From positions 46,879,537-46,943,536 of the forward strand of contig CM067354.1 of NCBI GenBank assembly GCA_034190875.2: a stretch of DNA of 64,000 nucleotides, read 5' to 3'. Below the pieces are notes generated by a model. The model had not been told where the DNA came from. It did no database searches and saw only the letters and a list, made by a program, of their open reading frames with translations. The stretch comes from Urechis unicinctus (taxonomy: Eukaryota > Annelida > Polychaeta > Xenopneusta > Urechidae). Position numbers and translations under genes: made by a program. The stretch's first letter is position 1. Each line of letters starts with the position of its first letter. Below, one piece after another: positions 18,901 to 28,461 of this stretch.

Positions 18901-19756
18901 GCACATCTGCCTCCTCTCTGTGAATGATAGGGAACTAACACACTATCAAGTTGGTGGCAACCATCCCGTGATTGGGTACAAACCAACTGAATCAACGAGA
19001 ATGAGAAATATACGCTGTTATACATGGAATACCCCCATATTAAATGACATTCTGATGACCCATTCATCAGTTCATTATAGATAGCGAATTGACCGCAGGC
19101 ATGCATATTTTTAAAATTGTGCAATGTGTTCATTGCATTGAGTGCAACATTACCAACTGCTAGCTCGACATTTGATCTTTCACGATACTGCCACTTATGT
19201 CATTTACGCAACAACTACCGAATTATTACATGTATTTGTTTGACAATTCAAAGCTAACAGAGTCGCCTGTTCGATATGCGTCAGCCATCCTCTGCGTCAT
19301 AATGAAGCGCTGTCGTTGCCTGCATGTCTTGGGTGTGGTCAGTGGTGTACAAACAGTTTAATGCAGATATCGCAGAACCTTGAACTATAATCATCATCAG
19401 ATGCATCTTCATTCTAATTGGACACTTTCTCGATATTTTGAATGCTTGTGGATTATAAATGTTCAACATAAACGGTACAACATTCGCCGGTGGTGCTGAT
19501 TATTACATATTCCTGTTGACGAACAAATCGACACGGCTCATCAGCTCGTTAGTTGTGCAAGAGAACCGTTGATAGTGTGCTGTTAGCCAAAACGGCCATT
19601 TACTTTGTGATATCGACATGATCATTGAAGAAAGACGAAATGGTTGCTATTGCTTGACAGCCTAGTTGGCAGATCGACATATATTATATCTGCATTTTGT
19701 GGAGAGATATGGTTGATGCTGCATATTTGGACAGTGGTGTTGACATAATGTTAACA
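15926..19756. other. Unique non-coding DNA
   Basis: No gene recognised. A minus-strand open frame of 118 codons (18777-19133) has one hydrophobic stretch but no family resemblance. A DDTKCQ peptide at 17456-17473 could be a third LINE scrap but lacks supporting flanks. Confidence 0.5.
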
Positions 19757-20605
19757 ATTATTGCAGATGACACCAAATGTTACCCTTGGGAGTGGAACTG
19801 ATTACATTACGCATTAGATTGACGAAATAATTGACAAATGCTTTTCAATCTGATTAAATGCAAAGTACATGACAACTTAAAATACCAAATGAACGATTTT
19901 ACTTTAGGGATTTGGTGCCCGCTAAGCAGTGGAGTGTAGCAGCATTAATGGCTTACATCGTTCTCAGGACGATCAGAATGACGTTTACTAGCCGCTCTAC
20001 GGGTTTTTTTTTTTATTGAACCTTATGAAATAGAACAAAGCTACAAATACCAATGTTGGGGATGGCTGACGAACATAGACTGAAGGCAAAAACGATATAT
20101 TGGACCTCTGTCTTCAGAGGCGGGTTGTGTTGCTGATAACCTGCGCTGCGAACAGGTCGTTAATGCATGAATTGTTTTTTGCTGCGGCTTAATTCACTTG
20201 GGGGGGTGGAGGGGTATCACGTTTTTTTTATGGCGCCTTACAAGGCGCGGTATCAGATGAATTTGCTGCTCCTAACAGATTCACATCAGTTATGTTACTG
20301 TAGTCTTAAGAGCAACTAGTTGACAGTGGTTTTGCAAGTGATCATGACATATCATGTCAGCACGCCTTAGTACGATTAATGATCTTAACAATTCAGATTT
20401 TGCATCTAGAGCAATGTACAGTCATTTAGATGTAAACCAATGTATCCGCTCACTAATGTGCGTATATAACGCCAATTATTCGCTTATTCATCTATGATTG
20501 AATACGCAAGTAACCTAAACAAGTCGACGTCAAAACAAGTAATGAATAAGGCCAACCATCGGGCCTGCAGTAACACACTTGATCGATTCCCAAGTACACG
20601 ACAAT
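19757..20605 (+). pseudogene. Second LINE relic: RT active-site box and C-terminal region
   Basis: At 19763-19783 the + strand encodes ADDTKCY, the active-site box of many non-LTR reverse transcriptases. It is followed in alternating frames by TDYIT, IDEIIDKCFS, FNLIKCKVH and KYQMNDFTL, matching the order of the usual region after the box (charged helix, 'F N x x K C K V', then a beta strand). About 550 bp downstream, 20488 onward encodes SSMIEYASNLNKSTSKQV then NHRACSNTLDRF. This resembles the 'RSxLEYASxVW...VQRRAARFV' C-terminal block of LINE ORF2. The intervening DNA is not assignable. At least three frameshifts and several stops make it dead. It differs in box sequence from the relic at 14.3-15.0 kb, so it is a separate and probably different LINE lineage. 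Confidence 0.75.
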
Positions 20606-23600
20606 ACGACATAGTTATAATTCCTACATCAAGTGGCTGTTGATAGGCAGAAGTCAATATTTTTAATTTGTAAGATTGAATTTAATTTTACTTACAACAT
20701 ATTACGAACGGTTTTGCATGTCATTGGGAACAGAACCACTATGCTCTCTACCGCTTGCCAAAATTCTGACCATCTCCCCACCAGGCCCATCCCTGAACTT
20801 ACTGCCTGATTGAGTGAAAGGTGTTTTCGCTGCTCTGTTTAAGAACATCTTAGTTATTGTCATTTTAATGCTTTTAGGTGCCGCATTCTCGTGCTTTATT
20901 GAACTGCAAAACAATTTACAGGCACCACCACATCCTTTACGAGTTTCCATAACTATATAAAGTGATTAAAAATCGATTAATGTTTGTAGGCATTATGCCA
21001 TTCCATCTTTCCAATATCTATAAGCCGCTAATTCAGCAAACACAATACCTATACCAGGAGAGGGTCACGCTGACCACAAATCTTCAAGTTTAAAGGGTAG
21101 AAAGCGCATAGAGAGAACTTTATTTCAGTATACGTTTGATATTCGATATCGTTTGTACCACTCGTCCGGGCTTTTGTCGATGGATGCTATTATGACGAGT
21201 GAGCTGCCTTTGTTTTTGATTGTTACTCTGAACGTCTAAATTTTTCTAGTGTTTGCTTCTTTCCAAATACACAAGCCACCATGGATAAGTAATGGCCATC
21301 AAGCAGCGCCATATCCTAGAATTCAGTCAGTGGAACCAGTCGAAGCAGATAATCAACGGTCGAGAAATTGACACCGAACTTGCATTAATAACCGCTCCAT
21401 GAACTTGTCGACGTTGGTCACACGATCCCACGACAATTTCGAATATAGAATTTCCACTGAACAAATTGCTAACCACTGCTCTAGCTAGCATACGTGGATC
21501 CGGACTTATTCATGATATGGTTACAGGTAAGGAAGATATTTGTCAGAAGTACACCAAGTCTAGTATTTTATGCAAGCTCGTTGTTTAGTTAGGTTTCTTC
21601 ACCCTATGTTCTCCACTACTGACTGCAATATCCTGAGCCATTTTAGCTGGTGGCTGGATTTTATATAATGAAACAATATCCATGTCCAAATGACGGTAAT
21701 AATGAAGGCTTCATTTCTTCACGAGTTAACTATATCAATAACGATGGCAGAATGTTTCAATTGTGCCATGTGACTTTTTACAGGACTATATACAGGAGCC
21801 ATTTTTCATGACAGGATTTTGGTACGCAATTTTTTCCGAAGGGGGACGGCAAGGTAAGAGTGTGGTGGCATATAACACGCGACCAAAGGCCGGATAGCAC
21901 TATGGAACTTTAAAACACTAAAAAGTCACCCCAAAGATGGAGTAATTAAACCTATGTCACAAAATTGTGAATGTAAACTCATCCTGCGCTGCAGTGCCCG
22001 AGTGCCCAACATAGACAACCGACTCCAAATTAGGATGTCTTTAAGGACGGTTCATTTGCCACTTAATCGCTATGTTTGGCTCTATATTATCCCAAGGAGC
22101 TATGACGTATGTGTAACTATATATTTCGGTCAATCCGCTACTCAAATACCCATAACCGCGACATTGCTATATACATAAATCTGGTTTAAGAAACCATGAA
22201 TAGTACAATTGGAGGCCTGGACTGACAGTATTAAATTGGATGGATTTTTGACGGCATATGGACAACGTGGCAAGCGTAGCCAAATAAAAAACATCTTCTT
22301 AGTGTCAAATTTTATACACATTGAGTCGTTGGTTCTTGTGTTGATTAAAAGGGCCGTCCCAGTACTGAAAACTGTCATACCAAAGTGGTACTATCGTCAA
22401 TTATCGTCAATTTGCCTCCAGCTAACGGTGTCTGAAGGTTATATGCGACTACACGACGCTATTTGTATCGCTATGTTGCGTCAAATACGGCCTTATAATC
22501 CTCTGGTAATCAATTCAACACTGGATCTCAATCTTTAGTCCACAGGAGACGATGCTTTTATCCGCAGATCACTTATTTTCATTATATCATCGGAACGTTG
22601 GTTTTGGAGATTATTTTCGTGTTCCATGTTGTCAGTTCATAAACATTTACATGCTAATATTACGGTCGTTTGGCTCCTTTGGCTTTCTAAGTTAATATCT
22701 ATACATTTGATGACATCTTCGTCATATAAGCAACTTACCTATGTCGTCGGTATATGAGCCCGTATAGAAAGTAGAGTTAATACCGCAGATATTGAAAATC
22801 AGTACACAATATCAAAAGCTGTTATTAGGATTAGCGTACGTTTTGCACGTTACTTGCAAAAAGTGTGTATTATACATATGTATTAAAGAATATCTGCATT
22901 TATCGTACGCCCCCGCGGTTACCGCTGGATTATCGCTGATCAATTGCAGGTCATAATACTATATCGGAACACGTTAAGGACTATTGCATCTGTTGAATGC
23001 TGTTGTACATTTGCTTAAAAATTAATGTACGGATATCAACATAGCTATGAAAGGATATTTAAACTAGTATTATATAGTTATAGCATTATTATTATCATTT
23101 CGTTGTGACGATATATCTCAATAGCAAACCTGGGGACAGAAGTGTTTTGACATTTCGTTAGTGTAAGAAACTATTAAGCGTGAATAGTTCACACATCAAG
23201 ACTAGATATTCAAGACTGCTGTCAAAAACATATGATGCATAAGTTGCGCTGCTGTCTTCTATAGGTGTCATTTGGTATAAGCACAGTAAGTATCAAAAGT
23301 GAGTTCTGTTAAGCAGGGCTCAGCATTGCAATTGCTTTAGTAATGATATCTCGTGTTTTTGGCTTCGCATTAGTTTGTATGTTTTCAGCATAGTTATATC
23401 TAGCTAAGTGGCATTGCTTAATGATATTAGCGGTCGATATGAATAGTTCCGCTTTACACCATGTATCAAGATAGATCGGCATCCCTTCATTTTTGAATTA
23501 AATAGTGGTGAGGGGGGGCGTTACTTATTAAGATTTGCCAACCACCGCGCATGCCTTCCACTATAATCATTAATTGTTTACAATGTGTGTTATTCGCAAA

Positions 23601-23717
23601 AGGGATACTTATGCGTCCATAAGTTATCTACAGAACGCATCATATACTAAGATAATGTGTAGACCACCGTAACATATTACTAACTGACTAATTAGACGTC
23701 CCTATGGAATTAGTGAC
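20606..23717. other. Unique non-coding DNA
   Basis: No gene recognised. The 109-codon frame at 22209-22538 starts at TTG and has no recognisable domain. A perfect 7-bp stem hairpin at 20233-20248 lies next to a poly-T run and a G-rich run, without context to assign a function. Confidence 0.5.
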
Positions 23718-23758
23718 ATTTGTGAACATCAAGAGTGTTTTCCCGTAGAAACATTACA
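23718..23758 (+). repeat. 5' LTR remnant (about 41 bp)
   Basis: Bases 23720-23758 match the last 39 bp of the 3' LTR (28418-28456) with one mismatch, ending in ACA directly before the primer-binding site. The upstream ~195 bp of LTR is not found to the left, so the 5' LTR has been truncated or replaced. Without its U3 the element has no promoter copy at its 5' end. Confidence 0.85.
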
Positions 23759-23776
23759 TGGTGGCAGCTGTAACAA
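23759..23776 (+). promoter_or_regulatory. Putative primer-binding site
   Basis: The sequence directly after the 5' LTR begins TGGTGGCAGCTGTAAC. It starts with TGG, which pairs with the CCA end of a tRNA. Its position is as expected for minus-strand priming. I cannot name the tRNA without a database. Confidence 0.7.
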
Positions 23777-24037
23777 AGAACCTCGCTAGCCTTCGGAGTA
23801 CACAGCAAAGGTGCTTCCGTGAGGTGCAAAAGAGACAAATTTGTTAATGAGCAACTTTATAACCGATTGCTGTCAAATGCCAACGCCGGTTGGAAATGGA
23901 TCGACAGACGAAAGGAGGTATATGCAACTGGCTACGACGCTTCGTTCCAGCTGCGCTCTTGCTTAGAGTGAGAATGGTGCGCTACCACAACTAGACACCA
24001 ACTGTAAGTAACTGAACTACCAAAGTAATTTACAAAA

Positions 24038-24840
24038 ATGGCTGAATCAATCACACCAAACATTGACTGGAATTCGCCGGTGCACTCAAACTTTTCAAAC
24101 AAAAATGCGGCCTATATTTCTCGGTGAAAAATATCCAAAGAGAAAAGCATGTTGACCGCATATTATTGTTTGCTGGGAATGAGGGACTATCTATAACTCA
24201 TGGGGTCTCGGTGAGGACGAAGGAAAGAATCCTGATGTGGTATGGCAGCGATTTGCAACTCAAATTGAACCAAAGTTGAATTTTCGTGTAGCTCGTTTAT
24301 ACTTGCAGAAGTACAGACAAAATGAAACAGAAAACATTGACTCTTTCCTGTCACGATGTAAACTAGAGGCACAGAAATGTGACTTTAACCAAGAGGAATT
24401 CAATGACAGAATCATAGAGCAAATTATTTCCGGTACCAGTCACCCAGAGCTTCAAAAGCAACTTCTCAACGAGGGAAAAGAAATGACCCTAGATCAGACT
24501 GTGGACATATGCCGTACTTAGGAAGCTGCGAACGAACATATGAAACAGCTCGCAAGTGTCCAGTCAAATCAAAATGTAGACTTACATTCAATTCACAAAA
24601 AAACACAGCCTGCCAAATGTCAGAATAAAATTGTAGCGGTCATCATGCGAGACGAAGGTGTCCTGCATACAGAACAACATGCAATAAATGTGGTAAACCA
24701 AACCACTGGCAAGCAATGTGCCGATCATCCTACCATAACAACACCAGTTCTCCCAGGCAAGAAGAGCCACAACCACGATGTAGAGACCAAAGACAAAACA
24801 GCAGCAGGCGCACACACCAACGCAGTAACGTCCACTCAAT
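24038..24840 (+). pseudogene. gag: gag pseudogene (capsid and zinc knuckles)
   Basis: Gag forms the particle that packages the element RNA. The likely start is the ATG at 24038, after about 280 bp of leader. The first residues read in that frame, then a frameshift near 24078 leads into a KLFKQKCGLYFSV-type stretch. Another near 24200 leads into the clean frame from 24237, with the retrotrans_gag-like VWQRFATQIEP and FRVARLYLQKYRQ motifs. An in-frame TAG at 24519-24521 interrupts it, and the frame continues after the stop. Near 24630 a further shift moves into the frame holding the nucleocapsid: CPAYRTTCNKCGKPNHWQAMC (24659-24721, written here as one read-through motif of 21 positions only by its pattern C-x6-C-x2-C-x4-H-x4-C). 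Two CCHC-like knuckles are implied; the first is damaged by the shift. Confidence 0.85.
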
Positions 24841-25360
24841 AAATCAAAACGATGCTAGTGATGAACGCGGTGATGAGTTCAGTGAGTTATCTATTAGAAC
24901 TGTTAAGGTGTCAAGCATTAGCTCTATCAAAACAGATATAAAAGATGAAGCCTTCACTCATATATCAGCCAAGGTTGACTACAAGAAGACAGTAATGAGA
25001 ATAAAGGTAAAAGTAGACACAGGTGCTCAAGGGAACACAATACCGATTTGGATGTACAGGCAAATGTTTCCAGAAAACATCAATGATGATGGTTACCCCA
25101 ACGAGCAAGACTCCAGCAGTATCGGAGTCAAGCTAACAGCATACAATGGAACTGAAATTCCACACTATGGATCAATCCAACTACCGTGCCGGTATAAACA
25201 AAAGTCATGGATACCAACATATTTCTACATTGTCGAACCAGAGGGACCAGGGATCATTGGTCTACCAAGCTCACAATATCTCAATCTCGTTACCCTTCAC
25301 TGCGCCATCGAGAAAAATAAGCAGTCGATCAAATCAGTGGAGGATCTGAAGAGCCTATAA
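24716..25360 (+). pseudogene. pol: Aspartic protease region of pol
   Basis: A 214-codon open stretch in the same frame as the zinc knuckles, so its apparent start is only the first ATG after the knuckle and not a real initiator. The retropepsin active site DTGAQ has its catalytic Asp at codon 25016-25018 (residue 101 of this stretch), preceded by a KVKV strand. The second conserved block, GIIGLPSSQYL, lies near residues 179-189. Protease would cut the Gag-Pol polyprotein. An in-frame TAA (25358-25360) ends the stretch, but the same frame continues directly into the region before RT (NQFDRIGNFP). The stop is therefore a nonsense mutation rather than the true end of a gene. Confidence 0.9.
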
Positions 25361-26702
25361 CCCAACCAATTTGATCGCATTGGAAATTTCCCTTGCACAT
25401 ATCGCATCACTTTGAAGGAAGATGCACAACCTGTTGTCCATGCACAGCGCAAATTTCCAATCCATTTAAAAGGAAAACTCAAATCAGAACTCGAAAAAAT
25501 GGAGCAACTTGACGTCACCTGCAAAGTAGACGCAGCAACAGACTGGGTTAACAGCATTGGTCGTGTCATACAAAGACAATGGAGACCTCCGGGTGTGTCT
25601 TGACCCCAAATACTTAAACAAAGTGATAAAACGCACACATCACAAAACCCCAACCCTGGAGGAGATTTCATACAAGCTACAAGGTGGACAGTACTTCAGC
25701 ATAATGGACGCCAAAAACGGCTACTGGTCAGTTCAATTAGATGACATGAATCACAACGTTCAATACACCATTTTGTCAGATACTGCTACAAACGCATGCC
25801 TTTCGGGTTGGTAATGTCACACGGTGTATTTCAGCAAAGGCTGGAACAAATATTAGAGCATTGTCCAGGTACAATAAGCATCGCAGATGATGTAGTAGTC
25901 TTCGGACGTACGGAACAGGAACATGATAACAACCTCCATAACTTGATGTCAAGATCTGCACAAAATGGGTTGGTATTCAACAGCGCAAAATGTGCCATCA
26001 AGGAGCCTCAAATCAAATTCTTTGGTGCTCTCTATGACAAGGAAGGCATACATCTGGATCCCACTAAAGTAGAAGCTATCAAAGCCATTAGTGCCCCAAC
26101 TAACAGAAAACAACTTCAAGAATTTCTTGGGTTAGTCACCTACATGAGAACATTTATTCCCAACTTATCATCACACACTGCCAATCTACGCAAACTGTTG
26201 TAGTCTGACATTGAGTTCGAATGGTGCGAATCTCACCAATTATCATTTCAACAAGTTCAGGACATTATCTGCAGTGAAGTGACACTGGCGTTCTTCAACC
26301 CAAACAAACCAACAACAATTCAAGTTGATGCATCCATGAAAGGACCTGGGGCTGCTCTTATCCAGGACAACAGACCAATCGCTTTTGCGTCCAAATCACT
26401 ATCTGAAACAGAGCAGAGAAATGCTCGCTGTAGTGTTTGGAAGAGAGCGATTCTACACATACGTGTATGGAAAGCCATTCCTCGTGGAAAGTGACCACAA
26501 ACCATTAGAGATGATACAACTCAAAAACCTGAGAGCAGCTCTACCGAGACTACAAAGAATTCTGCTCAGGCTGCAGAGCTTTGATGTGACAATCAAGTAC
26601 AAGCCCGGAAAAGACATGTTCATGGCTGATAGTTTATCACGACTACCATCACCTTGCAACACACACATCAACCTAAATCTGCAGGTTAACTTCGTGCAGT
26701 TC
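25361..26702 (+). pseudogene. pol: Reverse transcriptase and RNase H region of pol
   Basis: RT copies the element RNA into DNA and RNase H removes the RNA strand. Seen in order: NQFDRIGNFP linker; a frameshift near 25560; LRVCLDPKYLNK; the YFSIMDAKNGYW block with the first catalytic Asp; a frameshift near 25790; MPFGLVMSHGVFQ; and the active-site box IADDVV (Asp pair at 25886-25891). The thumb follows (EFLGLVTYM), then an in-frame TAG at 26201-26203. RNase H follows with IQVDAS (Asp at 26327-26329), ASKSLSETEQ, a frameshift near 26420, LAVVFGRERFYTYVYG, ESDHKPLE and MADSLSRLP. The box has Ile in place of the more usual Tyr/Phe, a variant also known in some Gypsy lineages. At least three frameshifts and one stop disable it. 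Confidence 0.93.
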
Positions 26703-28037
26703 ACCGAGGAAAAAGTTAACCAACTTAGAAGTGCAACACAACGTGACCCAGTTATGGCTCGTGCAAACTATCACAAAGGGCTGGCCCGATAGAATGAAAG
26801 ATTTGCCAACACCATTACGCCCGTGTATTGGTCCTTCCGCGATGAGATGTCAGTTGAGAATGGACTGGTTATAAAAGGTGAGCGTGTGGTGATTCCTCGA
26901 TCTCTGCAGAAATACATTCTTGAGAAGATACATGAGGGACATCAGGGCATGGAAAAATGCAAATTGAGAGCCAAGGACGGTGTTTATTGGCCTGATATCA
27001 ATAAAGAAATAGAAGCCAGAACAAAACAGTGCGAAACGTGTCAGCATTATCAGAGGTCACAGGCCAAATTAACACTGATCCCTCATGAAATACCAACTCG
27101 ACCAAGGCAGGGACAGATTTATTCCACTTTTAGGAAGACACTTACCTCATTATTGCTGACCATTTCTCGAAATTCTCATTCATCAGGAAAATGCCTAATA
27201 ACTGTACAAGCCAAGCTGTTGTCATCGCGACCAAGCATATTCTCAGAACAAGGTGTACCTGAGAAAGTCATAAGTGACAATGGCAGACAGTATGACTCGG
27301 AGGTCTATAAAAACTTTGCCACGAAATGGTCATTCAAACATATAACCAGTTCTCCGCATTACCCTCTGTCTAACGGTCTCATCGAAAGAACTATACAGAC
27401 AGTAAAAACAGCCTGAAAAAAAGCAAAGATGAGCGGATCAGACCCATACATGAGCCTTCTTTGTTTAAGAGCTACACCCCTGGACCATTCACTACGTAGC
27501 CCGGCAGAACTTCTGTACCATAGGAAGATCAGAGGTAACTTACCCGTACACATCCCGAACCACGCTGACCTCAAAGATCAAGTGTATGAAAAGCTAAAAC
27601 AGAATCAAGATGCTCAGAAGCAGCGCTTTGACCAGCAAGCTATTGATCTACCACCCTTGATTACTGGTCAGAATGTCCTCACGCAGGATGTTAGAAATGG
27701 TTCTTGGATGCCTGCTACAGTTTTGAGAAAATGCGAGGAACCACGTTCATATGTTATAGAAACCCCAAATGGATCCACTCTTCGGAGGAACAGGAAGCAC
27801 CTAAGAGAATTAGGTCCAGATTCACAAAAACAAATACAATTCAGCTCTGACCCAATTATTCCTGCTCCACTAATGCCCATCATCAGCACCCCGGACACAG
27901 CTGAACACAAAGAACAATCGGCTCCAATACCACAACCTCCCAACACGCCTCAAGACCGAAGGCATCCAGACAATACGGACCAAAATCGTACCAGATATAG
28001 ACGCATGATAAAGAAACCAGATCGACTGGCTATGTGA
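26703..28037 (+). pseudogene. pol: Integrase region of pol, with authentic C-terminus
   Basis: Integrase inserts the cDNA into the host genome. After a TAG at 26790-26792 the frame continues with the H-H-C-C zinc-binding domain (IHEGHQGM ... CETCQHY, about 26928-27044). The core's first Asp lies in a shifted frame at 27116-27118 (GTDLF), where the frame is displaced between about 27110 and 27240 and also has a stop at 27131-27133. The second Asp is at 27276-27278 (SDNGRQYDS) and the Glu at 27384-27386 (LIERT), exactly 35 residues apart, so the DD35E signature is visible. A TGA at 27414-27416 interrupts, then 27429-28037 gives about 200 codons of C-terminal domain. It ends in KKPDRLAM and a stop, the usual Gypsy pol ending, so 28037 is probably the true pol end. 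Confidence 0.92.
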
Positions 28038-28209
28038 ACTATATGTGTCAATAATACTGAACTCTGTGCTACATAATGTTATAAGCGACCCACAAATCAC
28101 AACGTTATTTTGTTGAACACTAGTAATTTCTTCAATAGATAGATTATTCAATATACATAATGTTCCTTGAATGGTTATGACTATAATCTTGTTGAAATGC
28201 AACTTCCTC
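28038..28209 (+). other. Untranslated spacer between pol and the polypurine tract
   Basis: About 170 bp with no open frame and no envelope-like gene, as in simple Gypsy elements. Confidence 0.6.
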
Positions 28210-28222
28210 TGAGAAAGAGGGA
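28210..28222 (+). promoter_or_regulatory. Polypurine tract
   Basis: The run TGAGAAAGAGGGA immediately precedes the TG that starts the 3' LTR. This is the expected position and composition of the plus-strand primer for reverse transcription. Confidence 0.8.
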
Positions 28223-28456
28223 TGTAGCATATCCAATTGCAACGTTATGATCAGATGTTTAACTTGTCGTAAAAGTTGCCGTCATTGTAGCATATCCAAT
28301 TGCAACGTTATGATCAGATGTTTAACTTGTCGTAAAAATGTTGTTAGCCGGTAAGTTGCCGTGAATCGTTCGAGGCCAGGTTGGTGGTGATGTGGCATCA
28401 AATAAAACGCAACGGACTTGTGAACATCAAGAGTGTTTTCCCGTAGAAACATGACA
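28223..28456 (+). repeat. 3' LTR (234 bp) with internal duplication
   Basis: It starts TGTAGCATATCC directly after the polypurine tract and ends ...GACA, so it has TG...CA termini. It contains an AATAAA polyadenylation-type signal at about 28400-28406. A 52-bp segment is present twice (28223-28274 and 28286-28337, period 63 bp), so the LTR before duplication would have been near 170 bp. Its last 39 bp match the 5' remnant. Confidence 0.88.
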
Positions 28457-28461
28457 GTGAC

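Larger units (their letters stand above)
23718..28456 (+). mobile_element. Degenerate Ty3/Gypsy LTR retrotransposon
   Basis: A roughly 4.7-kb element has, in order: 5' LTR remnant, primer-binding site, gag with zinc knuckles, protease, reverse transcriptase, RNase H, integrase, polypurine tract and a 3' LTR starting TG and ending CA. The pol order (PR-RT-RH-IN) identifies it as Ty3/Gypsy (Metaviridae-type) rather than Copia. The paired zinc-knuckle style, with CPAY between the cysteines, and the DTGAQ protease suggest the Mag-like clade; that is inference. No envelope frame follows integrase. A 5-bp GTGAC occurs immediately outside both ends (23713-23717 and 28457-28461), a plausible target-site duplication. 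Multiple stops and frameshifts in every domain make this copy non-autonomous. Confidence 0.95.

Noticed and set aside
18777..19133. 118-codon minus-strand frame with a hydrophobic segment
   Set aside because: No domain, no homologous copy and no splice or promoter context. The length is not unusual by chance in 64 kb read in six frames.
22209..22538. 109-codon + strand frame
   Set aside because: It starts at TTG and has no recognisable domain or supporting context.
25146..28202. Other-frame and minus-strand open frames across the retrotransposon
   Set aside because: Shadows of gag-pol with no independent family resemblance.
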